Origin: Polynucleobacter meluiroseus
GTDB lineage: Bacteria; Pseudomonadota; Gammaproteobacteria; Burkholderiales; Burkholderiaceae
Reading direction: 5' to 3'
Assembly (NCBI GenBank): GCA_945878885.1
Contig: CAMCUP010000008.1
Location: 1-64,000, forward strand
Length of the DNA stretch: 64,000 nucleotides
A program made the position numbers and the translations under genes. Positions 10,472 through 20,370 of the stretch are shown here, piece by piece. Numbering within the stretch: the first letter of the stretch is position 1; each line of letters opens with the position of its first letter. The notes beneath the pieces were generated by a model. The model did no database searches and was not told where the DNA came from. It saw only the letters and a list, made by a program, of their open reading frames with translations.

Positions 10472-12301
10472 TTAAAAATGTGCTACTAGTGAGCCGCGTA
10501 GGGCATTACAAATAATAATCTCTTCGGCGGCCAAAACTTCGGCAACACTCAGGTTGGCTTCATGGGTTTTTCGCCGATCATCATCGAGCAATTGTTGACG
10601 CATTAATCCTGGCAATACACCTGCACTTAGTGGCGGTGTTAGCCATTGTTGGTTATCTGGAAGGCGAATAAACAGCGAGCTTCGTCCACCCTCGGTAACC
10701 ATGCCTTGTTCATTGGTAAAGAGAGCATCGAAACCACCTTGAGCTACGGCCGCTTGCCATGCGCTGTCGTAGGTGAGTCGTTGAGTCGTTTTATGCTGTA
10801 AAAGTAAATTTCCCGAATACATGACGGCCTCAGCAGGATTATGGAGTAACTGATGTGCCCAAAATACTTTTACTATCGGAGGTAGTGCTTCTAATTTTCC
10901 AAATCGAAATGACATCAGCCCGGCTGGTGATAAATCTAGCCGCAGACGAAAGTGACCTTGGGCTGGAATTTGCCTAAGCGCTTCTGCTAAGGAGACATCC
11001 CAGCTAGACTGCGAAAAGGGAATGCCTAGGCTCTGCGCCGATTTTGCTAGGCGTGCGTAGTGCGCTGGTATTTGAATTGCTTGGCCTGCAGTGACCCGAA
11101 TGGTTTCAAATAAACCTACACTACTGGGTAGATGACTTAAAAAACCTGATTTTACTTGGCACTCTTGCCATTCTGCGGCTGGGCTTGAATCGTTGGTGAT
11201 GCCTGCGCCCACACCCATGACAAAATGGGCTGCTTGGGTTTGAGCGTTGCGCTTTAATAAGATGGTACGAATGGGTACGCTTAAGGCAAAGTCTTGATTA
11301 GGATCAAACCAGCCAAGGGCGCCACAGTAATAGTTGCGGGCCTGGGGCTCAAGGGTGCGGATGATTTCCATGCTGCGCTTTTTTGGTGCACCGGTGACCG
11401 AGCCACAAGGAAAAATTGCTGCCAAAATTTGTTGTAATCGAATGGCGGGTTGTAGCTGGGCAGTGACCGTTGAGGTCATTTGCAATACATCGCCATGGCG
11501 GGCGACTTCAAATAAAGCTGGCACAGTAACGCTGCCAGTGACAGCAATGCGCCCAAGATCATTGCGCAGTAAATCAACAATCATGACATTTTCAGCTCGA
11601 TTTTTTGGGTCGGCGCTTAGGGCTGCTTTTGAACTCTCGAATGCATTGGCAGTGCCTTTCATCGGCATAGCGGTAATTTGTTGTCCAGTACGCTGGACAA
11701 AGAGCTCGGGTGAGTGCGACAAAATAAAGCGGGAGTGGGTTGCGACAAAAGCACCATAACGCCCCGGTTGCCGAGTGCGTAAACGGGCATAGAGTGCTAG
11801 TGGTGCGCCATAGGCTTGACCTTGAACTTGGTAGGTATGGTTAATTTGATAGGTATCACCACTTTGTATCCACGCTTGAATGCGCTCAATATCGGCATCA
11901 AAGCTCGTCGCAGAAATTGACTCGGTTAAATTGGCTACTCCGGCACTGACTTCATCTAGCGGCAACTGCGCTAACTCTGCTAACAGCCATTGATCTAACT
12001 CTACTTTACTGAGTTTGCTAACTGCCGTAAAAGCCCAAGCTTCAATTAAAGGATGATCGGTAGCTGTGCCAGCAGCTTGTGTGGGATTCGGGTGACGTGG
12101 CTCAATGTCTTGTAAATAAGCGCCTAATTCGTAAGCGAAGGCCGCCACTACATAAAGACCTTGTTGGGTGGCAGTTTCAATTGCTGTCAGACAACTTTCA
12201 ATTTCTGTAACTTCTTTAGCAACCCAGTATTGACTAGGGTTGCGATAGAGGCGACTGGTTGGTAGCGCAGCGGTGCTCGCAACATCGTCAAGCAAGATCA
12301 T
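10472..12301 (-). CDS. pabB: Aminodeoxychorismate synthase component I / 4-amino-4-deoxychorismate lyase fusion (PabB-PabC)
   Basis: Chorismate-binding domain (FPCGSVTGAPKKRSMEII) followed by PLP class IV aminotransferase domain (SVGLFETIRV). Confidence 0.92.
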   Translation of the reverse strand: MILLDDVASTAALPTSRLYRNPSQYWVAKEVTEIESCLTAIETATQQGLYVVAAFAYELGAYLQDIEPRHPNPTQAAGTATDHPLIEAWAFTAVSKLSKVELDQWLLAELAQLPLDEVSAGVANLTESISATSFDADIERIQAWIQSGDTYQINHTYQVQGQAYGAPLALYARLRTRQPGRYGAFVATHSRFILSHSPELFVQRTGQQITAMPMKGTANAFESSKAALSADPKNRAENVMIVDLLRNDLGRIAVTGSVTVPALFEVARHGDVLQMTSTVTAQLQPAIRLQQILAAIFPCGSVTGAPKKRSMEIIRTLEPQARNYYCGALGWFDPNQDFALSVPIRTILLKRNAQTQAAHFVMGVGAGITNDSSPAAEWQECQVKSGFLSHLPSSVGLFETIRVTAGQAIQIPAHYARLAKSAQSLGIPFSQSSWDVSLAEALRQIPAQGHFRLRLDLSPAGLMSFRFGKLEALPPIVKVFWAHQLLHNPAEAVMYSGNLLLQHKTTQRLTYDSAWQAAVAQGGFDALFTNEQGMVTEGGRSSLFIRLPDNQQWLTPPLSAGVLPGLMRQQLLDDDRRKTHEANLSVAEVLAAEEIIICNALRGSLVAHF

Positions 12302-12342
12302 CGTGGGTAATTACAGAAGGCGGTTAGCAGAAATGGTTTGGC

Positions 12343-12921
12343 TTAATTCAAAATAGTGGCCGACTGAATCACAACGGGTACGGTTGGTACATCGGCGAAG
12401 CGTCCTGCGCCTGGCACATTAACCGTAGTGGTTTGCACTTTTTTAATGGCATCAATGGTTTGCATACCAGAAATAACTTTGCCAAAGACGGTATAGCCAT
12501 TGCCTGCTGCATTGGGATAATTGAGTGCCTCATTGTCTTTGACATTAATAAAAAATTGTGCAGTGGCTGAATCGGGATCGGAGGTACGTGCCATCGCAAG
12601 TGTATAGGCTTGATTCTTGAGCCCATTTTGGGCTTCTGAGGGAATCGGGGCTTGCGTAGGTTTTTGCACCATCTCGGCAGTGAACCCACCACCTTGAATC
12701 ATGAAGCCGTCAATGACACGATGAAAAATAGTGCCATTATAAAAACCGCTTTTGACATAATTCAAAAAATTAGTAGTTGATTTAGGAGCCTTAGTTGAAT
12801 CTAATTCGACAATAAAACTGCCCAGAGTAGTTTTCACTTCGACTTTAGGGCCAGCATAAGCAAATTTAGCAAAGCAAGAGATGCTTACTATAGCTGCTAA
12901 TAAAACCAGAATTTTACGCAT
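12343..12921 (-). CDS. ppiA: Periplasmic peptidylprolyl cis-trans isomerase (cyclophilin)
   Basis: Signal peptide MRKILVLLAAIVSISCFAKFAYA; cyclophilin core NFLNYVKSGFYNGTIFHRVIDGFMIQGG. Confidence 0.93.
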   Translation of the reverse strand: MRKILVLLAAIVSISCFAKFAYAGPKVEVKTTLGSFIVELDSTKAPKSTTNFLNYVKSGFYNGTIFHRVIDGFMIQGGGFTAEMVQKPTQAPIPSEAQNGLKNQAYTLAMARTSDPDSATAQFFINVKDNEALNYPNAAGNGYTVFGKVISGMQTIDAIKKVQTTTVNVPGAGRFADVPTVPVVIQSATILN

Positions 12922-13023
12922 TAAAATTTCCTTTAAATGAATATGAATAAAGCACACTGAAACCAAACCATAGCTCATTGTATTGACTATTAGGTAAGAC
13001 GGAAGAACGGCTGAGTGATACTC

Positions 13024-14337
13024 CTAGCGATCGGCACGCGCTTGCGCTAATTCGGCCCAAGCGGTGGTGTAGTTAGGGGTGCGTTGGGCCGCTTGCATGC
13101 GCCAGTGTTGCTGTAGACCAGCGCCAGCTAAGCTTAAGGTATTAGCGCCATATTTTTGATTAAGGTGATCCATGACGTGCATGACTTTGCTAGCACCCTG
13201 ATGCTGATCTGCTACAAATAAGTTCCCCTGTTGTTGCGTAGCGGGATGTAGGCCAAGCAGCATGACCCCCGCCTTTTTATATCTGTACCCTAGACGATAG
13301 ATTTTTTCGATACCCATCAGCGCAACTTGAGATAAACGGCGGGTATCGTTACTGGCCACAATGAGGGGGAGGGTGATGCTATTGGCATACCGCTTTTGAT
13401 GATCTGCATAGGAATTTGTTTGAATAAAAACTACTAAATGTGAGCAGATTGAGTCTTGTTGCCGTAATTTTTCTGCGGCGCGTGCAGTGTAGCTTGATAC
13501 AGCTGCGCTTAGATCGGTCAATGTCGTAATAGCTTGACCAAAACTTTTGCTCGAAATAATTTGCTGTTTGGGTTTCCCCCCACTGGTTTGTGGATCCTCT
13601 AAAGCGAGACAAGCTAGGCCATTTAACTCGGCCACTGTGCGTTCAAGTACGACACCAAAACGTTGGCGTATTAAACTTACTTGCGCATATTTCAAATCAC
13701 GGCAGGTAGTAATGCCCATGGCACGTAATTGCATGCGTAAGCACTTGCCAACGCCCCAGATCTCACCGATATCAATTTGGGCCATTAAGCAATCTTCCAC
13801 TAAGGGTTCACAAGCTTGCCAATCGAAGACGCCACCATATTGAGCACGTTTTTTGGCGAGATGATTTGCTAATTTAGCTAGGGTTTTAGTCTTGCCGATG
13901 CCTACACTGGTAGGTAAACCTAAGTAACGACGCGTACAGCGACGAATGGTTTGACCGTAACTAACGGCATCACGATGCATGCCAGTGAGATCGAGAAAGC
14001 ATTCATCAATGGAGTAAATTTCTTGGCGTGGTGCAAAGCTAGCCAGCAAAGCCATCATGCGTGCGCTCATATCACCATAGAGGGTGTAGTTTGAGCTAAA
14101 CCAAATAAGACCATGGCTTTGAATAAGGTGTTTAGCTTGAAAAAAAGGTACGCCCATGCCAATGCCTAGATCTTTCGCTTCTTGGCTGCGTGCGACGATA
14201 CAGCCGTCGTTATTGGAGAGCACGACCACCGGCCTTTTTTCTAACTGTGGATTAAAGACCCGTTCGCAAGAAACATAAAAATTATTGGCATCAATCAGGG
14301 CAAAAGTGGGGCGTAGGGCGCTTGATAGTTGGGGCAT
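13024..14337 (-). CDS. umuC: DNA polymerase V catalytic subunit
   Basis: Y-family motifs [29 protein letters not shown]. Confidence 0.96.
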   Translation of the reverse strand: MPQLSSALRPTFALIDANNFYVSCERVFNPQLEKRPVVVLSNNDGCIVARSQEAKDLGIGMGVPFFQAKHLIQSHGLIWFSSNYTLYGDMSARMMALLASFAPRQEIYSIDECFLDLTGMHRDAVSYGQTIRRCTRRYLGLPTSVGIGKTKTLAKLANHLAKKRAQYGGVFDWQACEPLVEDCLMAQIDIGEIWGVGKCLRMQLRAMGITTCRDLKYAQVSLIRQRFGVVLERTVAELNGLACLALEDPQTSGGKPKQQIISSKSFGQAITTLTDLSAAVSSYTARAAEKLRQQDSICSHLVVFIQTNSYADHQKRYANSITLPLIVASNDTRRLSQVALMGIEKIYRLGYRYKKAGVMLLGLHPATQQQGNLFVADQHQGASKVMHVMDHLNQKYGANTLSLAGAGLQQHWRMQAAQRTPNYTTAWAELAQARADR

Positions 14338-14394
14338 GACAATCAGAATGAAGCTAGTTGATAGAAGGTGTTTTACCGAATGTGATTGGCAGGG

Positions 14395-14820
14395 TTATGG
14401 TTTATGAATCACATGTGATACCACCCCCCAGATTTGCAATTCTTGGTCGGCAGCGATTACTAGATCGGGGTAGCTGGGGTTATCGGCCTTGAGAATAATT
14501 TTGCCGCGTTGTCGATGTAGGCGTTTAACGGTAAGCTCCCCGTCAATTACAGCGATGACTACACGTCCATGAGTGGGCTCGACTGAGCGATCAATTACCA
14601 ATAAATCATTATCGTGAATGCCAGCACCAACCATCGAGTCGCCCTTAACACGTAGAAAAAAAGTCGCCTCAGGATGTAAAACCAGATGCTCATTTAGATC
14701 AAGGCGCTTATCGTAATGATCGGCGGCAGGCGATGGAAAGCCTGCGGGGGCTGGGCAGGCATAGAGCGGAAAACTAGCGACTTGCAGCGGGTCTTTGGGG
14801 CGAATAAATGGATTTTGCAT
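14395..14820 (-). CDS. umuD: DNA polymerase V accessory protein, LexA-like S24 peptidase
   Basis: AGFPSPAADHYDKRLDLN cleavage-site region and GDSM catalytic motif; next to umuC. Confidence 0.96.
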   Translation of the reverse strand: MQNPFIRPKDPLQVASFPLYACPAPAGFPSPAADHYDKRLDLNEHLVLHPEATFFLRVKGDSMVGAGIHDNDLLVIDRSVEPTHGRVVIAVIDGELTVKRLHRQRGKIILKADNPSYPDLVIAADQELQIWGVVSHVIHKP

Positions 14821-14821
14821 A

Positions 14822-14841
14822 TACTGTATTTTTATACAGTA
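14822..14841 (-). promoter_or_regulatory. LexA (SOS) box upstream of umuDC
   Basis: TACTGTATTTTTATACAGTA, i.e. CTGT-N8-ACAG, directly upstream of the umuD start. Confidence 0.92.
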
Positions 14842-14864
14842 TAGGGGAGTTTTTTAGCAATTGC

Positions 14865-16175
14865 TTATTTCTTAGCGACTATATCTAATTGGCGCAAAAA
14901 AGCCATTTTTTCGGCAATTTGGGTTTCTAGACCGCGCTCAACTGGCTCATACCAATGGGGCTCTGGCATATCGGTGGGCAGATAGGTTTCACCCGCCGCA
15001 TAAGCATGAGGCTCATCATGCGCATAGCGATAGGCGTGACCATGACCAAGCTCTTTCATTAACTTGGTGGGCGCATTGCGTAAATGAATCGGCACTTCAC
15101 GGCTTTGGTCGCCTGCTACAAAGGCGCGTGCAGCGTTATAGGCCTTGTAACTGGCATTACTTTTGGCTGCTATCGCTAAATACACTACTGCTTGACCAAG
15201 GGCTAATTCGCCTTCGGGCGATCCTAGGCGCTCATAGGTTTGAGCTGCATCGTTAGCTAATTGAATCGCGCGGGGATCGGCCAAACCGACATCTTCCCAG
15301 GCCATACGCACAATGCGGCGCGCTAAGTAACGTGGGTCGGCGCCACCATCAAGCATGCGGCATAACCAGTAGAGCGCTGCATCGGGATGCGAGCCGCGGA
15401 CTGATTTATGCAAGGCAGAAATTTGATCATAAAACTGATCACCACCCTTATCAAAGCGCCTGATATTACTCGCTAAGGTATTTTGCACATAAGCTTGATC
15501 AATTTGTTTGACTTCACACCCTGGGACCGAGAGGGCATTGCGAATTTGTTCGACTAAATTTAATAACCGCCGCGCATCACCATCGGCATGGGCAGCTAAG
15601 GCGTCAATTGCTGCAGAATCAAAGGCGATATCGGGGAGTGCAGCAGCACGGGCACGGGTTAAGAGTAGCTTTAGCTCATCGGTGCTGAGCGGTTTGAGCA
15701 CATAGACTTGCGCACGTGATAACAACGCTGAGATGACTTCAAAGGAAGGATTCTCGGTAGTGGCGCCAATAAAAGTAAAGAGACCTGATTCAACATGAGG
15801 CAAGAGCGCATCTTGTTGGCTTTTATTAAAGCGGTGAATTTCATCAACAAATAAAATTGTTTGACGACCAAATTGCGCCATAGTTTGCTGAGCATGTTCA
15901 ATTGCTTCGCGAATTTCTTTCACGCCTGCCAAGACTGCAGAGATGGCGATGAAGTCGCGCTGAAAGGCTTGTGCAGACAGCCGCGCTAAAGTGGTTTTGC
16001 CCACACCAGGCGGCCCCCATAAAATCATTGAGTGTGGTTGACCCGAAGCAAAGGCTAGATTCAGGGGTTTGCCAGCCGCCAATAAATGGGTCTGACCGAT
16101 GATGGCATCAATGGTTTTAGGGCGTAAAGCCTCAGCTAATGGTGGCGGCGGCTGCGTATTAAAGAGCTCGCCCAT
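14865..16175 (-). CDS. rarA: Replication-associated recombination protein A (AAA+ ATPase)
   Basis: Walker A GPPGVGKTTLARL, VDEIHRFNKSQQDALLPHVE; start at the MGELFNTQ methionine. Confidence 0.95.
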   Translation of the reverse strand: MGELFNTQPPPPLAEALRPKTIDAIIGQTHLLAAGKPLNLAFASGQPHSMILWGPPGVGKTTLARLSAQAFQRDFIAISAVLAGVKEIREAIEHAQQTMAQFGRQTILFVDEIHRFNKSQQDALLPHVESGLFTFIGATTENPSFEVISALLSRAQVYVLKPLSTDELKLLLTRARAAALPDIAFDSAAIDALAAHADGDARRLLNLVEQIRNALSVPGCEVKQIDQAYVQNTLASNIRRFDKGGDQFYDQISALHKSVRGSHPDAALYWLCRMLDGGADPRYLARRIVRMAWEDVGLADPRAIQLANDAAQTYERLGSPEGELALGQAVVYLAIAAKSNASYKAYNAARAFVAGDQSREVPIHLRNAPTKLMKELGHGHAYRYAHDEPHAYAAGETYLPTDMPEPHWYEPVERGLETQIAEKMAFLRQLDIVAKK

Positions 16176-16180
16176 ATTAC

Positions 16181-16672
16181 TTAAGCAAAGAGTATTGCGT
16201 TGGCACCCCATGCCAAGCAAACTATGGCAACGAAGGTGAGATGAGTGCGCATTTTGAGAAATGCTTGGCAGGCTGTGGCATTGTTAAAGTAGTGGGGATA
16301 AGTAGCTTTATCAATCACTAATTGAATCAACAGTAGTGCGGCCAAAATAAGTAGCGCAACCGGAATATACAAATGCAAGGCAAGCCAAGCTGTTAAGGCG
16401 GGAATAATTCCCCAGACCCAGGCATTGCGCTCACTCCACCGTTCGCCAGTAGGCACTATTGAGTTAGTCATAGGTATTACCGAGCTCATCGAACGTAAGT
16501 TGGCGCCCCAATGGATAGCGCCTAAAAAGGCCACAATCACTGCACCATATCCAGCTAGAGATTCAGCAGCCAGAAAATTATTCGGCGTTGAGCTCAGCTG
16601 AATAACAAGTACTAAACCAATAAAAGGCAAGAGACCTGCGTAACCTAAAATGCGTACTGCTTTAAGTGGCAT
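16181..16672 (-). CDS. DUF3429-type membrane protein
   Basis: Four or five TM segments, YGAVIVAFLGAIHWG motif. Confidence 0.8.
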   Translation of the reverse strand: MPLKAVRILGYAGLLPFIGLVLVIQLSSTPNNFLAAESLAGYGAVIVAFLGAIHWGANLRSMSSVIPMTNSIVPTGERWSERNAWVWGIIPALTAWLALHLYIPVALLILAALLLIQLVIDKATYPHYFNNATACQAFLKMRTHLTFVAIVCLAWGANAILFA

Positions 16673-17516
16673 ATTGATATACGCCACGACCTGTTTTGCG
16701 GCCCAAGTAGCCGGCTGCTACTAATTCTTGGAGGAGGGGGCAGGGGCGATATTTTGAATCACTAAAGTTTTCAAAATAGACCTGCATGACGGCCAGACAG
16801 GTATCCAAACCAATTAAGTCGGCTAAGGCTAAGGGGCCAATAGGTTGATTGCAACCCAATTTCATGCCTGCATCAATATCTTCAGCGCTCGCTAAACCTT
16901 CGGCTAGCACAAAAAATGCTTCATTAATCATTGGCAATAAAATTCGGTTAACCACAAAGCCGGGTGAATTTTTAACAGTGATCGGTTCTTTGCCAATATA
17001 TTTAGCCATTTCAATCACCGCATCATGAGTGGCATCGCTAGTTTGTAGACCACGAATTACCTCAACCAAGGCCATTAAGGGCGGTGGATTAAAAAAATGC
17101 ATGCCAATAAAACGTGCTGGATTGGAATTTAAAGCCGCGAGTTTAGTAATCGAAAGGGAAGAGGTATTGGTGGCAATAATCGTTTCTGCGCTAACAATCT
17201 CATCAATTTGCTGGAGAATTTTTTCTTTAGTCGCCTGATTTTCGGTAGCAGCTTCAATAATGATTGATAGCCCATCAAGATCATTATAGTTAGTGCCACC
17301 TTTAATTTTTTGCAGGACAATTGCTTTCGCCTCTGCCGTAAGCACAGCTTTTTTAATGAGGCGATCTAAGCTAGCATTGATTTGATCTAGACCACGCTGC
17401 ACTACAGCATCGTTCATATCGATCATTACGACATCAAGACCAGCAATTGCGCAAACCTGCGCGATGCCATTACCCATTGTGCCTGCGCCGATAATTCCGA
17501 CTGATTGAATTTTCAC
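16662..17516 (-). CDS. 3-hydroxybutyryl-CoA dehydrogenase
   Basis: GAGTMGNGIAQVCA NAD motif, MHFFNPPPLMALVEVI, GFVVNRIL. Confidence 0.94.
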   Translation of the reverse strand: MKIQSVGIIGAGTMGNGIAQVCAIAGLDVVMIDMNDAVVQRGLDQINASLDRLIKKAVLTAEAKAIVLQKIKGGTNYNDLDGLSIIIEAATENQATKEKILQQIDEIVSAETIIATNTSSLSITKLAALNSNPARFIGMHFFNPPPLMALVEVIRGLQTSDATHDAVIEMAKYIGKEPITVKNSPGFVVNRILLPMINEAFFVLAEGLASAEDIDAGMKLGCNQPIGPLALADLIGLDTCLAVMQVYFENFSDSKYRPCPLLQELVAAGYLGRKTGRGVYQYAT

Positions 17517-17569
17517 GTCATACTCTCTGTTAGATTGGGACTAAATTAAATGATTTACATTATTTTGTT

Positions 17570-18298
17570 TTAGCGCTTTTTATATTGAGTGGTGCCAAAT
17601 AGTTGTTCTTTTGCCGTATCGTCAACTAGAGGCTTGCGAAATTCGGTAAGTACTTGCATGCCACGTTGAACTGCAGGGCGAGTGCCAATTTTTTCAAACC
17701 ATTTTTTAAAATGCGGGAATTCATCTAATTCAATACCTTGATTTTTCCAATTGCGGGTCCAGGGATAAATCGCAATGTCGGCAATGGTGTATTCCTTACC
17801 TGCAATAAATGGATGCTTAGTAAGCTGTCGGTCCATGACCCCATAAATACGTTTCGCTTCATTGGTATAGCGATTGACTGCGTAATCAATTTTCTCAGGT
17901 GCGTAGAGACGAAAGTGGTGGTTTTGCCCTAACATGGGCCCAACGCCACCCATTTGAAACATCAACCATTCCATTACCTTGTATTTATCGCGGGTTGATT
18001 TAGGAAGAAAGCGTCCAGTTTTGCCAGCGAGGTAGAGCAAAATTGCGCCCGACTCAAAAAGATGAATTGGCTTGCCATCAGGGCCATTGGGATCAACTAG
18101 CGCGGGAATTTTATTATTGGGGCTAATGGTTAGAAAATCAGGATTAAATTGATCACCTTTGCCAATATTTACTGCGTAGGCATCCCAATCGCGTCCTAAG
18201 CGATAGCCGCATTCTTCCATCATCACATGGACCTTATGCCCATTTGGTGTTGCCCAACTATAGACTTCCATGGGGGTGTTTTGCTTGGGCATCTTCAT
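17570..18298 (-). CDS. Glutathione S-transferase family protein (YghU/YfcG-like)
   Basis: NIGKGDQFNPDFLTISPNNKIPALVD and GST C-domain. Confidence 0.9.
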   Translation of the reverse strand: MKMPKQNTPMEVYSWATPNGHKVHVMMEECGYRLGRDWDAYAVNIGKGDQFNPDFLTISPNNKIPALVDPNGPDGKPIHLFESGAILLYLAGKTGRFLPKSTRDKYKVMEWLMFQMGGVGPMLGQNHHFRLYAPEKIDYAVNRYTNEAKRIYGVMDRQLTKHPFIAGKEYTIADIAIYPWTRNWKNQGIELDEFPHFKKWFEKIGTRPAVQRGMQVLTEFRKPLVDDTAKEQLFGTTQYKKR

Positions 18299-18322
18299 TC
18301 CTTAGTGATTGTTTGCTAGATT

Positions 18323-19573
18323 TTACAAGTGCTGTAGGCGTAATAATGCACTTTTTAAAGTCTCTGCCTGCTTAGCAAAGCAAAATCGCACGACGCCTGA
18401 TTCAAGGGGCTTTGCATAAAAAGCTGATACTGGAATTGCAGCGACGCCTATTTCTGTGGTGAGCCAACGGCAAAAATCACTTTCATTTAATTTTGCCTCT
18501 GGCACAGTTAATGCAGAATAATCGACACATTGAAAATAGGTGCCAGGGCAAGGCAAGAGCTTAAAGCGTGTATTGGCTAACCCCGCGCGAAAATAATCGC
18601 GTTTAGCTTGATAAAAATCGGGTAGATTTTGGTAGTGGGCTGCGGTCTGCAGATACTGGGCGATTCCATATTGCACTGGGGTATTTACCGTGAACACATT
18701 AAATTGATGTACTTTGCGAAATTCATGACTTAGTTCAGCTGGGGCAGCGACATAGCCAATTTTCCAGCCAGTGACATGATATGTCTTGCCAAAACTAGAA
18801 ATGAGAAAGCTACGTTTGGCTAGCTGTGGATGGCTGGCGACGCTTTGGTGAGCTTGACCATCGTAGACCATATGTTCGTAGACCTCATCACTACAAACTA
18901 GTACAGCCGTATTTTCGAGTAGCTTTGCTAAACGGTCTAAGTCGTTCTTGCTCCACACCATGCCTGTAGGATTATGGGGCGAGTTAATCATGATGAGGCG
19001 CGTTTTTGGATTGATAGCCTGACTTAATTGCTCCCAAGGAATTTCATAAGAAGTTACTTGGCCTTTGTGATCACGGATTGTTTGGAGGGTAATGCCAATA
19101 GGTTTGCCACCCGCCAATTCAATGGCCGGTTGATAGCTATCGTAGGCTGGCTCTAGCAAAATGACTTCATCGCCAGGATGAACGCAGCATAAGACTGCGG
19201 TCAAAATACCTTGAGTACCACCTGCGGTAATGGTGATTTCTGTCTCGGACTGATAACTTTTTCCATACTCAGCAAAAATTTTTTGGGCAATGGCTGTCCG
19301 TAACTCAGCAATACCAGTCATTGGCGGATATTGATTGTGACCCGCTAACATTGCTGTGGTTACCTTGGCGATGAGATCAGGATCGCAGGGAAAGTCTGGA
19401 AATCCTTGGCCTAAATTAATTGCTTTTGATTCACTGGCAAGCGCCGACATAATAGTGAATATAGTTGTTCCCACGAGCGGCAAGCGCGAAGGGAATGGGG
19501 CAATTGCGGCGGAATCTTTCAGATTTGGAGCGCTATCGCTAGAATAGGAGGATTCTTCAATTTTCATCATCAA
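18323..19573 (-). CDS. PLP-dependent aminotransferase, class I/II (methionine aminotransferase-like)
   Basis: INLGQGFPDFP, INSPHNPTGMVW, SSFGKTYHVTGWKIGY. Confidence 0.9.
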   Translation of the reverse strand: MMMKIEESSYSSDSAPNLKDSAAIAPFPSRLPLVGTTIFTIMSALASESKAINLGQGFPDFPCDPDLIAKVTTAMLAGHNQYPPMTGIAELRTAIAQKIFAEYGKSYQSETEITITAGGTQGILTAVLCCVHPGDEVILLEPAYDSYQPAIELAGGKPIGITLQTIRDHKGQVTSYEIPWEQLSQAINPKTRLIMINSPHNPTGMVWSKNDLDRLAKLLENTAVLVCSDEVYEHMVYDGQAHQSVASHPQLAKRSFLISSFGKTYHVTGWKIGYVAAPAELSHEFRKVHQFNVFTVNTPVQYGIAQYLQTAAHYQNLPDFYQAKRDYFRAGLANTRFKLLPCPGTYFQCVDYSALTVPEAKLNESDFCRWLTTEIGVAAIPVSAFYAKPLESGVVRFCFAKQAETLKSALLRLQHL

Positions 19574-19581
19574 ATTGTGCC

Positions 19582-20358
19582 ATGCTGATCATACTTTCTC
19601 CTGCCAAGACTTTAGATTACCAAACCCCGGTAAAGCTAAAAAAGCATACCCTCCCTGAATTCGTGCCCGAGGCCGCTAAATTGATAGCTGAATTAAAAAC
19701 GCTTTCTTCCCAGCAATTGGCTAAGTTGATGGGTTTATCCGACCAATTGGCCGCCTTAAATATAGGCCGTTTTCGTGATTGGTCGAGTCAATTTACTGCT
19801 GAAAATAGTAAGCAAGCCTTGTTTGCTTTTAACGGCGATGTGTATGACGGGCTAGATGCCGGAACCCTTAATACTAAGGCGCTTGATTTTGCCCAAGCTC
19901 ACCTGCGGATTCTTTCAGGGCTTTATGGGGTCTTAAGGCCGTTTGATTTAATGCAGCCTTACCGCTTAGAAATGGGCACTGCCTTAAAAAACGTGCGTGG
20001 CAAAAATCTTTATGAATTTTGGGGTGAGCGCGTCACACAAGCACTAAAAAAAATACTCGATAGTCAAAAAAATCCTGTGCTGCTCAATTTGGCATCAGAA
20101 GAGTACTTTAAGGTCTTGCAGGCCACAAACTTTGATTGTCCCGTAGTCTCTCCCATTTTTAAAGATGCCAAGGCTGGGCAATACAAAATTATTTCGTTTT
20201 ACGCAAAACGGGCGCGAGGCTTTATGGCTCGGTTTGTAATTGAAAATCGGCTTACCGACCCTGCCGCATTAAAGCAATTTAATTTGGCTGGCTATCGATA
20301 TAATGCAGCAGCATCAAAACCACTGCAGCCCGTTTTTTATCGCGCTGAGAAAAATTAA
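19582..20358 (+). CDS. yaaA: Peroxide stress protein YaaA
   Basis: MLIILSPAKTLDYQ, GLYGVLRPFDLMQPYRLEMGT. Confidence 0.96.
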   Translation: MLIILSPAKTLDYQTPVKLKKHTLPEFVPEAAKLIAELKTLSSQQLAKLMGLSDQLAALNIGRFRDWSSQFTAENSKQALFAFNGDVYDGLDAGTLNTKALDFAQAHLRILSGLYGVLRPFDLMQPYRLEMGTALKNVRGKNLYEFWGERVTQALKKILDSQKNPVLLNLASEEYFKVLQATNFDCPVVSPIFKDAKAGQYKIISFYAKRARGFMARFVIENRLTDPAALKQFNLAGYRYNAAASKPLQPVFYRAEKN

Positions 20359-20370
20359 GATCACTTCCTT

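Noticed and set aside
11334-11759. 141-aa antisense ORF inside pabB-pabC
   Set aside because: Basic, low-complexity translation without domains; overlaps the conserved chorismate-binding domain
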